Assembly: GCA_015067635.1 (NCBI GenBank)
Contig: SVMA01000013.1
Coordinates: 1 to 48,232 of the forward strand
Reading direction: 5' to 3'
Length of the DNA stretch: 48,232 bases
Origin: Oscillospiraceae bacterium
Lineage (GTDB): Bacteria; Bacillota; Clostridia; Oscillospirales; Oscillospiraceae
The notes under the pieces are model-generated. The model did not search any database. It saw only the letters and a list, made by a program, of their open reading frames with translations, and was not told where the DNA came from. Positions within the stretch are counted from its first letter, which is position 1, and each line of letters starts with the position of its first letter. The position numbers were made by a program, and so were the translations under genes. Positions 1 to 7,151 of the stretch are shown here, in pieces.

Positions 1-35
1 GAGGCGCGCGCTCTATCCAGGTGAGCTACGGGGGC
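1..35 (-). tRNA. Partial tRNA 5' half cut by the window edge
   Basis: Read on the minus strand from 35 down to 1, the sequence gives a 7-nt acceptor strand (GCCCCCG), TA at tRNA positions 8-9, a D arm (GCTC/GAGC), the 26G and a 5-nt anticodon stem strand CGCGC. It then enters the anticodon loop as CT followed by C, so the window ends on the first anticodon base, which is C. The isoacceptor cannot be assigned; the resemblance is to tRNA-Arg. It lies 43 nt downstream of a second tRNA 5' half and could be transcribed from the same promoter at 130-158. Confidence 0.7.
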
Positions 36-78
36 ATATCTATGAAATTGACCTGTAAGGAATAACCTCTTCTGATTC

Positions 79-117
79 TTAGGAGGCGGACGCTCTATAC
101 AACTGAGCTACTGGGGC
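79..117 (-). pseudogene. tRNA-Arg(CCU)-like 5' half, 3' half missing
   Basis: Minus-strand reading from 117 gives acceptor GCCCCAG, TA, a D arm with GCTC/GAGC, anticodon stem strand TCCGC and a full anticodon loop CTCCTAA with anticodon CCU at 83-81. The next bases (GAATC, 78-74) cannot pair with TCCGC. No T arm and no CTGGGGC acceptor strand follow before the next tRNA begins at 35. The gene therefore breaks exactly at the anticodon loop, although a consensus promoter precedes it. It may be a remnant of integration at a tRNA anticodon loop, a duplication scar, or an assembly junction. Confidence 0.6.
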
Positions 118-129
118 GTATATGCACCT

Positions 130-158
130 ATTGTACAGAAAAAAGCCACCATTGTCAA
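130..158 (-). promoter_or_regulatory. Sigma-A promoter for the minus-strand tRNA sequences
   Basis: On the minus strand TTGACA (158-153) is followed by 17 bp and TACAAT (135-130), about 13 bp ahead of the first tRNA-like base at 117. Spacing and hexamers are near consensus. Confidence 0.7.
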
Positions 159-312
159 CTAAAATGCATGGCAGAGCATTCGGAAATCACCGGATTTACT
201 CTTGCTATTTTTTGTCAAAAGTTATTTACTAAAAACGAAGAGACCGAGTCCACTTGTTTTCAATACTTTTTGTTGTCCCAATTGCATAAAAAGTCTTATA
301 AGGAGCATAAAA

Positions 313-1477
313 ATGCTGAAGATTATCAATGGCAAACTTATTGGAAAAAGAATAAAGGAAAAAATCTCTACATAGAAAACGGCAAGATCGTTGCCATTAC
401 TGAGAAAGATTTGCCCTGTGACAGGCAGATGGATGCCAAGGGGCTATATATCAGCCCGAGATTTATTGACACTCATGTCCACGGCGGCGGAAATGCTGAC
501 TTCCTGGATGGTGGTACGGAGCCCATGCAACAGGCCGCCAAGGTACATTTGCGTCATGGCACGACTGCAATTTACCCAACGACCTTGACATCTTCCTTTG
601 CTACGTTAAAGCAGACCGTCCTTGACTATAAAGCGCTGACAGCCCAGTCCGGGAAGAATGGGTTACCTCATTTTGTGGGCATGCATCTGGAAGGACCTTA
701 TCTGGCACCCACGCAGGCCGGTGCTCAGCCTCCAGCCTATATTATCCTCCGAAAAAAGAGGAATACGAGGAGATCCTTTCTCTGGGGGAGGGATTGGTTC
801 GAAAATGGACGTTTGCACCGGAACTGCCGGGAGCAGAGGCTTTTTGTGATACTCTGGTGAAGCATGGCGTGGTGCCTTGCATCGGGCATTCCGATGCCAC
901 CTATGAGGATGTACTGCGCGCTTATGAACACGGTGCTGTCTGCCTGACCCATTTCTATTCGGCTATGTCCACCATAACCCGCAGGGACGGTTATCGGATT
1001 CCCGGTGTGGTTGAAGCAGGTTATCTGATTGACGGACTTCATTTGGAAGTGATTGCTGACGGAAGCCATATCCCACCGACGCTGCTGTCCATGATCTGCA
1101 AGCTCAAGGGGATGGACAATATTTTACTGGTGACGGATGCCATGCGTGGTGCAGATATGCCGGTCGGCCCGTCCCTGCTGGGCCGAAAGGGAGAGGGTTT
1201 GGCGTGCATTATTGAAGACGGTATTGCCAAGCTGCCGGACAGGACTGCCTTTGCAGGAAGTGTTGCCACGGCTGACCGTCTGGTGCGCACCATGGTCCAA
1301 AAGGTGGGGCTCCCGCTACCGGAAGCTGTGGCGATGATGACATTCCATCCGGCGAAGCTGTTGGGTCCGACCCATAAAGGAAGCATAGATATCGGCTACG
1401 ATGCGGATTTGGTTTTCTTTGATGAGAATATTGTGCCAAAGACGGTAATGGTCAGCGGACAAATAGTAATGGAATGA
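313..1477 (+). pseudogene. nagA: N-acetylglucosamine-6-phosphate deacetylase, two frameshifts
   Basis: NagA removes the acetyl group from GlcNAc-6-P in amino-sugar catabolism in the cytoplasm. The natural start is ATG 313, 7 nt after AGGAG (301-305), reading MLKIINGKLIG. This frame stops within about 20 codons, and the family sequence resumes one frame over as LYIENGKIVAI. One base restored to the A6 run at 359-364 repairs it. A second shift lies near 743, where GAQPPAY must join YPPKKEEYEEIL; again one missing base explains it. Metal and catalytic motifs are all encoded across the three frames: DTHVHGG, HLEGPY, GHSDATYED, VTDAMRG. Two single-base losses, at least one in a homopolymer, fit either a decaying gene or sequencing error near a contig end. 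Apart from the shifts the length is normal (about 388 codons). Confidence 0.85.
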
Positions 1478-1488
1478 CAGATATTTCC

Positions 1489-1519
1489 AAAGAGACAAAC
1501 CGAAAGGTTTGTCTCTTTT
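1489..1519 (+). terminator. Intrinsic terminator after nagA
   Basis: A 13-bp perfect stem, AAAGAGACAAACC (1489-1501) with its complement (1506-1518), has a GAAA tetraloop and ends in T residues. Confidence 0.85.
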
Positions 1520-1521
1520 CG

Positions 1522-1549
1522 TTGACTTGTGAAGAAAAAATGGTATAAT
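1522..1549 (+). promoter_or_regulatory. Sigma-A promoter for the pyridoxal kinase gene
   Basis: TTGACT (1522-1527), 16 bp, TATAAT (1544-1549), placed directly after the nagA terminator and 33 bp before the chosen start codon. It shows that the kinase gene has its own transcription unit. Confidence 0.75.
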
Positions 1550-1582
1550 GAAACAAGAAAAAGCAAGAAGCGGAGTTATGCT

Positions 1583-2443
1583 ATGGCCTATGGAAAAATT
1601 TTGACAATACAGGATATCTCCTGCCTCGGGCAGTGCTCCATGACGGTGGCATTGCCGATTCTCTCTGCCTGCGGGCATGAAACCTGCATTTTGCCGTCTG
1701 CCATACTGTCCACCCACACCGGTGGTTTCGGTCCGGTGCATAAAAAGGATTTGACTGCGGATTTTCAGGGAATTTTGAATCACTGGCAGGAACTTAATGT
1801 GACCTTTGATGCAGTATATACCGGCTATTTGAGTAGCGTTGCCCAAATGGAATATGTAAAAAATGTTTTTTCGGCGATGGTAGCACCGGCAGGAGCGAGA
1901 ATCGTAGATCCGGCTATGGCAGATCACGGTAAACTCTACAGCGGTTTTGACAGTAACTATGTGGAAGGGATGAAGGAGCTTTGTGCAGCCGCGGATGTCA
2001 TTCTTCCCAATGTGACGGAAGCATGCTTGTTGACAGATACACCGTATCCTCAGGACATAGGGGGAGAATTCATTGCCGAATTACTGGAAAAGCTGGGACA
2101 GCTCTGCCCTTGTGTGGTGCTTACCGGAGTAGGATATCGTGCGGGAGAGACCGGTGTTGCGGTTTGGCAACAGGGAAAATTGTGGCATTATACACAGGAA
2201 AGAATACCCAAGAGCTTTCACGGCACCGGGGATATTTTCGCTGCGGCCTTCGTGGGTGCATGGCAACAGGAAAAAACCTTGGAGGAAGCGGTAAAAATTG
2301 CCGCGGATTATACTGCTTTATGCATCCGAAAGACCTGCGAAGCACCGGCACATTGGTACGGTGTGAAGTTTGAGACGGCTTTGCCGGAGTTGGTGAAAAG
2401 GTTGTTTTTACCAAAGTGTAAAGGATTCGATTTAAGGAGATAA
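1583..2443 (+). CDS. pdxK: Pyridoxal/pyridoxamine kinase (PdxK/PdxY family)
   Basis: Phosphorylates B6 vitamers with ATP in the PLP salvage pathway. It is a ribokinase-fold protein of 286 aa from ATG 1583, which begins MAYGKILTIQDIS and follows GGAG (about 1572-1575) at good spacing. Upstream in-frame starts from 1529 would add a Lys-rich stretch overlapping the promoter and are rejected. Visible motifs are the substrate-side STHTGGFG near residue 45 and the C-terminal GTGDIFAAAF, which holds the catalytic Asp and anion hole. The PdxK versus PdxY assignment cannot be settled by eye. It is monocistronic, between a terminator and the next promoter at 2448. Confidence 0.88.
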   Translation: MAYGKILTIQDISCLGQCSMTVALPILSACGHETCILPSAILSTHTGGFGPVHKKDLTADFQGILNHWQELNVTFDAVYTGYLSSVAQMEYVKNVFSAMVAPAGARIVDPAMADHGKLYSGFDSNYVEGMKELCAAADVILPNVTEACLLTDTPYPQDIGGEFIAELLEKLGQLCPCVVLTGVGYRAGETGVAVWQQGKLWHYTQERIPKSFHGTGDIFAAAFVGAWQQEKTLEEAVKIAADYTALCIRKTCEAPAHWYGVKFETALPELVKRLFLPKCKGFDLRR

Positions 2444-2447
2444 TTCC

Positions 2448-2476
2448 TTGCAATTCAGGCTTTTTTCCTGTATAAT
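2448..2476 (+). promoter_or_regulatory. Sigma-A promoter for the Ig-domain deacetylase gene
   Basis: TTGCAA (2448-2453), 17 bp, TATAAT (2471-2476). The -35 box begins only 5 nt after the kinase stop codon; the ribosome binding site GGAGG follows at 2509-2513. Confidence 0.8.
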
Positions 2477-2518
2477 GTGGAAATGGTATGAGGCTTGCCT
2501 GAAATTACGGAGGACGAT

Positions 2519-3973
2519 ATGCATAAAAGAAATAACAGAAAGAAAAATGTATCGCTCAACAATAATCAGCTGCTGATGATAATCGGCGGTGCCTTGCTGG
2601 TGCTGATATTGCTGGTTGCCTTGATAATCAGTCTGAATATTCGGCTGGAGTTGGATGTCAAGGATGGCACGGAAGCGGTACAGCTGGTCTACGGAAAGGA
2701 CACCTATCAGGAACAGGGTGCTACTGCTGCCATAAACGGGCAAAGTGTAGAGCCAAGTATTTCCGGTACGGTGGACAGTAATAAGCTGGGCACTTATTAC
2801 GTTACCTACAAGGTGCAATACCTTTGGTTGTCAAAGTCCTTCACACGGGAGATCCGGGTCGTGGATGCAACTGCTCCGGTGATTACCCTGCATAGCAGAC
2901 CCGGTTATTTGGTGAAGCCCGGTGAACAATATGTGGAAGAAGGCTACACAGCCATAGACGATGTGGACGGAGATGTTACCGCCAAGGTGCAGGTGACCAT
3001 GGAAGAGGAACAGGTGATCTATACTGTTACAGATTCGGCAGGTAATAAAGCGACGCAAATTCGTCCTATTGTCCGCAAGGATGTAGTTGCACCTGTGATT
3101 ACCCTGAAGGGTGACGCAAAAATGACCATTAAGGCCGGCACAGCCTATACAGAACCCGGTTACACAGCGATGGATAACATTCAGGGGGATATGACTGCAC
3201 AGGTGCAGATCTCCGGTGCGGTGAATATTTACCACGCAGGCACATACACGCTGACCTACACGGCAACGGATGATTATGGCAATACGGCAACCGTGGAAAG
3301 AACAGTGGTGGTAGAAGCCATCAAACAGCCCTCCGTGGTCAATCCCAGCGGTAAGGTGATTTACCTGACCTTCGATGACGGTCCCGGCCGTTACACCCAA
3401 CAGCTTCTGGACGTGCTGGAAAAGTACAATGCCAAGGCAACGTTCTTTGTGGTGAATACCGGGCATAAAATGAATACCCTTCTCAACGGTATTGTGGATG
3501 GGGGTCATGGAATCGGTATTCATTCCATCAGCCATGATTACAGCAAGATATATGCCAGCGAGGAAGCATTCTTTGCAGACTTGTACGGGATGCAAAAGAT
3601 TATTAAGGATAAGACGGGTGTAACTACCTATCTGATGCGTTTTCCCGGCGGAAGCTCCAATGCTGTGAGCAAAAAGTACAATGCAGGCATTATGACGCGC
3701 TTGACTCAGGCGGTGCAGGATCAGGGCTTCCGGTATTTTGACTGGCATGTGAGCAGTGAGGATGCAGGCGGTGCCAAGACTGCAGACGATGTTTACAATA
3801 ACGTGATCTCGGGTGTCCAAAAGCGGAACGTTTCCATCGTGCTTCAGCATGACATCCAAAAGTTCAGTGTGGAAGCGGTGGAGAGAATCCTGATTTGGGG
3901 AATTGAAAACGGATATTCCTTCCAGGCACTGACTCCTAACAGTCCCGGCTGCCATCATTCCTTGAATAACTAA
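2519..3973 (+). CDS. Membrane-anchored polysaccharide deacetylase with Ig-like repeats
   Basis: A 484-aa envelope enzyme of the NodB/CE4 family, expected to deacetylate peptidoglycan or another extracellular glycan. The start ATG 2519 follows GGAGG by 5 nt. Order of parts: Lys/Asn-rich cytoplasmic tail, one TM helix (about 18-39), an Ig-like domain (about 55-115), two DUF5011-type Ig-like repeats (about 117-190 and 192-266), then the CE4 domain. CE4 motifs visible: TFDDGP (284-289, catalytic Asp and metal Asp), HSISHD (metal His pair), RFPGGSSN, a late VLQHD. All catalytic positions look intact, so activity is likely. The substrate is not determined by sequence. It converges on a second deacetylase gene with a shared terminator. 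Confidence 0.9.
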   Translation: MHKRNNRKKNVSLNNNQLLMIIGGALLVLILLVALIISLNIRLELDVKDGTEAVQLVYGKDTYQEQGATAAINGQSVEPSISGTVDSNKLGTYYVTYKVQYLWLSKSFTREIRVVDATAPVITLHSRPGYLVKPGEQYVEEGYTAIDDVDGDVTAKVQVTMEEEQVIYTVTDSAGNKATQIRPIVRKDVVAPVITLKGDAKMTIKAGTAYTEPGYTAMDNIQGDMTAQVQISGAVNIYHAGTYTLTYTATDDYGNTATVERTVVVEAIKQPSVVNPSGKVIYLTFDDGPGRYTQQLLDVLEKYNAKATFFVVNTGHKMNTLLNGIVDGGHGIGIHSISHDYSKIYASEEAFFADLYGMQKIIKDKTGVTTYLMRFPGGSSNAVSKKYNAGIMTRLTQAVQDQGFRYFDWHVSSEDAGGAKTADDVYNNVISGVQKRNVSIVLQHDIQKFSVEAVERILIWGIENGYSFQALTPNSPGCHHSLNN

Positions 3974-4006
3974 AAAACAGGCCTGTTGCAGATTGCAACA
4001 GGCCTG
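3972..4006. terminator. Convergent terminator between the two deacetylase genes
   Basis: A 13-bp perfect stem CAGGCCTGTTGCA (3978-3990) pairs with 3994-4006 around a 3-nt loop. The A6 tract at 3972-3977 gives a U6 tail on the minus strand, so it works best for the leftward gene and may slow rightward transcription too. Confidence 0.8.
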
Positions 4007-4012
4007 AATCCT

Positions 4013-5101
4013 TTATTGAAACAGCTCCAATTTAAAGCCCTTTTCCTGGAAACCGTCAATGGCATCGCCAAGAATGGTCGCATTGGTCACCGATACTGCA
4101 TGGAGCAGATAGATGGCACCGGAATGGGATTTGTTCAAAACGTTTTGAAGAGAAGTCTTTACATCCGGCTGATTCTCCGGGGTATAGTCCGCATAAGCAA
4201 AGCTCCAATGAACGGATTTATAACCCAGATTTTGCACCACCGCCAACGCACGGACGGAGTATTCGCCGGTGGGGAAGCGGAAGAGATTCATGGTGTAGCC
4301 AAAGTTTTCCTTAACATAGTCATGCAAGCTCATGATCTCATATTCCATCTCGTCAATGGAAAGAGTCGGCATAACAGGGTGATTATTGGTGTGATTTCCT
4401 ACTGCATGACCTTCGTTGATCATTCGACGAACCAAATCCGGTTCGGACTTTGCATAGGCCATAGTGATGAAGAAAACGCCCTTAACATTCTTTTCTTTTA
4501 GGACATCCAGGATCATGCTGGTGACCGGAACTTTTTTGCCGGTACTGTCCGTCGTGTAGTATTCGTAGCCGCAGTCAAAGGTCAGGTAGATATTGCCATT
4601 GTCAGGGGCAATGAAATTCGCACCGTACTTTTCGTGGCGCTTTTGGTCACCCACAGCGTATTCGGGACGGAAATTCAGATAATCCCGGTTAGGGCCGGGA
4701 CCGTAGCCAAAGGATTTGTTATCCAAGGCTTCCAATTCCGCCCGTGTATACATTCCGATACCGGAGGGTGCGGTGCTTGGGGGCACGGTAGGAGCCGTTG
4801 TAGGCGGCTCAGTGGGAACGGTGGAAGGTTCCGTTGGCTGAGAGGAGGGGATGGTACCGGACTCAGAGGGGATTGTGGGCAGCGTCGTTACAGATTCGGA
4901 AGGTGCTGTGGTTTCCGTATCAGGTGACGGCAGAGCGGTAACAAGAAGGATAATCAAACCAATCAAAACAGCAAACAGAACGCCGATTCCGATAATCAAA
5001 AAGATCGTCGAGTTGTCATTGTGCCGGCAAGGACCGCCACAAATCGGACATTTGCGCCGATATTCACGAAATTTCTTTCTACAGTTGGGACAGTAATGCA
5101 T
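4013..5101 (-). CDS. PdaA-like polysaccharide deacetylase with N-terminal zinc ribbon
   Basis: A 362-aa CE4-family enzyme. The N-terminus carries a small four-Cys ribbon (CPNC...CPICGGPC, residues 4-25) that should sit in the cytoplasm, then a TM helix (about 33-57) and a long Thr/Pro/Ser linker (about 58-112), placing the catalytic domain outside. Motif 1 reads TFDCGYEY, the variant form seen in PdaA-type enzymes acting on muramic residues for spore-cortex delta-lactam. Other motifs are GNHTNNHP (metal His), RFPTGEYS and LLHAVS. The family role in cortex maturation would suit the germination genes elsewhere in the window, but that is inference. ATG 5101 follows AAAGGT. It is transcribed from the promoter at 5136-5164. 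Confidence 0.88.
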   Translation of the reverse strand: MHYCPNCRKKFREYRRKCPICGGPCRHNDNSTIFLIIGIGVLFAVLIGLIILLVTALPSPDTETTAPSESVTTLPTIPSESGTIPSSQPTEPSTVPTEPPTTAPTVPPSTAPSGIGMYTRAELEALDNKSFGYGPGPNRDYLNFRPEYAVGDQKRHEKYGANFIAPDNGNIYLTFDCGYEYYTTDSTGKKVPVTSMILDVLKEKNVKGVFFITMAYAKSEPDLVRRMINEGHAVGNHTNNHPVMPTLSIDEMEYEIMSLHDYVKENFGYTMNLFRFPTGEYSVRALAVVQNLGYKSVHWSFAYADYTPENQPDVKTSLQNVLNKSHSGAIYLLHAVSVTNATILGDAIDGFQEKGFKLELFQ

Positions 5102-5135
5102 AGGGACTTACCTTTCGTTCATGGAATATATATTT

Positions 5136-5164
5136 ATCTTAGCATTTCGGTGTAAGAAAGTCAA
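5136..5164 (-). promoter_or_regulatory. Sigma-A promoter for the PdaA-like gene
   Basis: Minus strand TTGACT (5164-5159), 17 bp, TAAGAT (5141-5136), 35 bp ahead of the start codon. A vegetative-type promoter is mildly unexpected if the enzyme is sporulation-specific. Confidence 0.65.
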
Positions 5165-5240
5165 GGAAAAGACAGTAGTGGATATCTTTGGAAAGATAGA
5201 AAAAAGACCGGAGTTTCCACATGGGAAACCTAAAATAGTA

Positions 5241-5269
5241 TTGACAAATAATGCCTAAGCGGTTATAAT
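5241..5269 (+). promoter_or_regulatory. Consensus promoter of tRNA-Leu
   Basis: Perfect TTGACA (5241-5246), 17 bp, perfect TATAAT (5264-5269), 12 bp before the first tRNA base. The remaining 5165-5240 holds only a weak 6-bp hairpin. Confidence 0.9.
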
Positions 5270-5281
5270 ACATAAGCGCTT

Positions 5282-5364
5282 GCGAGAGTGTTGGAATGGT
5301 AGACAAGCACGTTTGAGGTGCGTGTGGTTACGCCGTGTGGGTTCGAGTCCCATCTCTCGCACCA
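5282..5364 (+). tRNA. tRNA-Leu (GAG)
   Basis: Complete class II tRNA with CCA encoded. Acceptor GCGAGAG (5282-5288) pairs with CTCTCGC (5354-5360); discriminator A is followed by CCA (5362-5364). The anticodon stem CACGT/GCGTG encloses loop TTGAGGT with anticodon GAG at 5315-5317. The long variable arm and the GGTTCGAGTCC T-arm region mark it as tRNA-Leu. GAG reads CUC and CUU codons. Confidence 0.95.
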
Positions 5365-5395
5365 AAAAAGAGAGGCCGTTAGGCCTCTCTTTTTT
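5365..5395 (+). terminator. tRNA-Leu terminator
   Basis: Starts at the base after CCA: AAAAAGAGAGGCC (5365-5377), loop GTTA, perfect complement 5382-5394 ending in a T run. Its distal half from 5374 is also the beginning of the duplicated element. Confidence 0.92.
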
Positions 5396-5493
5396 GGTGC
5401 GAGGAGGACTCGAAAGGCCGTTAAGAAAACATGCCGGTGGCATGTTTTTAGGCCGTGGGAGAGTCCCTCGACCTACAGACGCATCCGATAGGG
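5374..5493 (+). repeat. Copy 1 of a 120-bp tRNA-associated structured repeat
   Basis: Identical to 5528-5647 except for one base (T5489 versus A5643). It comprises the terminator loop and 3' arm, an antisense-like copy of a tRNA 3' end (TGGTGCGAG, then GACTCGAA), and a long nested hairpin. The hairpin has an outer GAGG..GACTC/GAGTCCCTC stem, a GGCC/GGCC stem and an inner AAAACATGCC/GGCATGTTTT stem with loop GGT at 5436-5438. It ends in a short unstructured tail. Open frames across it are not credible genes. Confidence 0.9.
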
Positions 5494-5527
5494 TGTGGAT
5501 GGAGATCGAGAATAGGAGAAAAGAAGC

Positions 5528-5647
5528 GGCCGTTAGGCCTCTCTTTTTTGGTGCGAGGAGGACTCGAAAGGCCGTTAAGAAAACATGCCGGTGGCATGTT
5601 TTTAGGCCGTGGGAGAGTCCCTCGACCTACAGACGCATCCGAAAGGG
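5528..5647 (+). repeat. Copy 2 of the 120-bp tRNA-associated structured repeat
   Basis: Tandem copy at a 154-bp period with copy 1, separated by 34 bp of unrelated purine-rich sequence. This copy lacks a tRNA in front of it and keeps only the GGCC core of the terminator stem, so it looks like a duplicate of the sequence that trails tRNA-Leu. The near-perfect identity suggests recent duplication or gene conversion. Confidence 0.9.
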
Positions 5648-5652
5648 AGTAA

Positions 5653-5684
5653 GAGAAAAAGAGAGGCCGCAAAGGCCTCTCTTT
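5653..5684 (-). terminator. Terminator of the alpha-galactosidase gene
   Basis: AAAGAGAGGCC (5658-5668), loop of 5, complement 5674-5684; on the minus strand the stem is followed by a T-rich tail. Its GAGAGGCC stem resembles the tRNA-Leu terminator arm, hinting at a shared origin. Confidence 0.8.
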
Positions 5685-5701
5685 CATATTGTTTGGATGG
5701 C

Positions 5702-7018
5702 TTAGTGGTACTTGGGAAGCCAGGAGCCATGGGCTTCAATCAACTCATCCACCATTTTCTTGATGGTGTCAATATCCAATTCACTTCCGGTATGAGGATC
5801 CAACATAGCGGCCTGATAGATGTGATCAAGCTTCTTTGTTTTGGCGGCTTCAATGGTGAGCAGCTGGACGTTGATGTTGGTCATATTCATTGCCGCACAT
5901 TGTACCGGCAGATTGCCCACGTAGCAGGGCTGAATACCGTTTCCGTTTACAAGGCAGGGTACTTCCACACAGGCCTCTGCGGGGAGATTGGTAATCAGAT
6001 GATTGTTGACCACATTGCCGCCGATTTCATAGCTCTTGCCTGTGACGATGGATTCCATGATGCGGGAAGCGTATTCGTTGGAGCGTTCGTGCTTTTTGAT
6101 GCCGGTGGAAAGGATCTCGTCATATTCCTTCTCCCATGCTTCAATTAACTTTACACAACGGCGGGGATATTCATCCAAAGGAATGTTGTAGCGCTCAATG
6201 AGCTCCGGATATTTGGACTTGATGTAGAAGGGGTTATACTCAGCATTATGCTCGCTGGACTCTGTGCAGTAATAGCCAAAGTGATTGATGTAGTCCAAGC
6301 GCACCTTGTTTTCGAATTCAGGGTCGGCCATCTTTTCGGGCACCAGTCTTTTGATTTCCGGATACAGGTCATTGCCGTCCTTGTCCTTGATTTCCAACAG
6401 CCAAGCCATGTGGTTAATGCCGGCGATCAAAGCGCGGCAACCCTCCAGCTTGTCTTCCAGGCCGAGAGGTACCAACAGACTCTGTGCACATACCTGCACA
6501 CTGTGACACAAGCCAATGGTATTGACGCCGGTATAGCGCTGCATGTAGCCGGACAGCATGGCCATGGGATTGGTATAGTTAAGCAGCAGAGCATCCGGAC
6601 AGACTTCCTCCATGTCCCGTGCAAAATCTTCCATCACGGGAATGGTACGCAGGGCGCGCATAATGCCGCCAATGCCCAAGGTATCGCCAATCGTTTGACG
6701 CAGACCGTATTTCTTGGGAATCTCAAAGTCAGTGATGGTACACGGGTCATAGCCGCCTACCTGGATGGCGTTTACCACGAAGGTCGCACCGCGCAGTGCA
6801 TCCTTGCGGTTTTCCACACCCGCGTAGCAAGTAATACGACCGCACCCGCCCAGTTTCTTCTGCATTGCCTCCAGAATGTGGCGGCTTTGGTTCAGGCGGT
6901 TGGCATCGATGTCGTACAGTGCAAATTCAGAATCACGAAGGGCCTCTACGAACATACAGTCACCGATGACATTGCGGGCAAAGACGGTGCTGCCGCCACC
7001 CATAAACGTAATTTTCAT
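5702..7018 (-). CDS. melA: Alpha-galactosidase, glycoside hydrolase family 4
   Basis: A 438-aa cytoplasmic enzyme. GH4 enzymes cleave alpha-galactosides such as melibiose by an NAD+- and Mn2+-dependent redox-elimination mechanism. Seen here: N-terminal Rossmann start MKITFMGGGSTVF, LLNYTNPMAM, the Cys-His metal site GLCHSVQ typical of the alpha-galactosidase branch, and GINHMAWLLE. Length is normal for the family. ATG 7018 follows AGGAGGAAG. It is divergent from an AraC-type regulator, which probably controls it. No sugar transporter is linked. Other GH4 specificities (alpha-glucosidase, alpha-galacturonidase) are less likely given the CHSVQ motif. Confidence 0.9.
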   Translation of the reverse strand: MKITFMGGGSTVFARNVIGDCMFVEALRDSEFALYDIDANRLNQSRHILEAMQKKLGGCGRITCYAGVENRKDALRGATFVVNAIQVGGYDPCTITDFEIPKKYGLRQTIGDTLGIGGIMRALRTIPVMEDFARDMEEVCPDALLLNYTNPMAMLSGYMQRYTGVNTIGLCHSVQVCAQSLLVPLGLEDKLEGCRALIAGINHMAWLLEIKDKDGNDLYPEIKRLVPEKMADPEFENKVRLDYINHFGYYCTESSEHNAEYNPFYIKSKYPELIERYNIPLDEYPRRCVKLIEAWEKEYDEILSTGIKKHERSNEYASRIMESIVTGKSYEIGGNVVNNHLITNLPAEACVEVPCLVNGNGIQPCYVGNLPVQCAAMNMTNINVQLLTIEAAKTKKLDHIYQAAMLDPHTGSELDIDTIKKMVDELIEAHGSWLPKYH

Positions 7019-7071
7019 AAAACTTCCTCCTTGTGTATTTGATAGTTGATTTTTGCCTGAGGTATAGTATA

Positions 7072-7130
7072 ATTATAGCTATAATCCTCGTAATTTCAAT
7101 GGTAAGATGTATACAATAACTTGGTATAAT
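7072..7130. promoter_or_regulatory. Divergent melA/araC promoter region with palindrome
   Basis: For melA on the minus strand: TTGAAA (7099-7094), 16 bp, TATAAT (7077-7072). For the regulator on the plus strand: TATAAT (7125-7130) with no good -35. The melA -10 is embedded in a perfect 14-bp palindrome ATTATAGCTATAAT (7072-7085), a candidate operator. The regulator's weak -35 fits an activator-dependent or autoregulated gene. Confidence 0.6.
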
Positions 7131-7151
7131 GTTAGATTGGAGTGAAGTGCG

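Noticed and set aside
79-117. Group I intron interrupting tRNA-Arg(CCU)
   Set aside because: An interruption at the anticodon loop would fit, but only about 43 nt separate this half from the next tRNA, far too short for an intron, and no matching 3' half follows.
168-312. Extended N-terminus of nagA from 168
   Set aside because: The frame is not the one used by ATG 313, has no RBS and shows no similarity to the family; it is AT-rich upstream sequence.
313-1477. Programmed frameshifting in nagA
   Set aside because: There is no slippery heptamer with a downstream structure at either site, NagA is not known to need it, and two separate -1-type deletions are simpler.
5255-5705. Several short frames over tRNA-Leu and the repeat
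   Set aside because: They translate a tRNA gene, its terminator and a structured repeat in several frames; none has an RBS or domain. Similar spurious proteins arise wherever such tRNA tails are translated.
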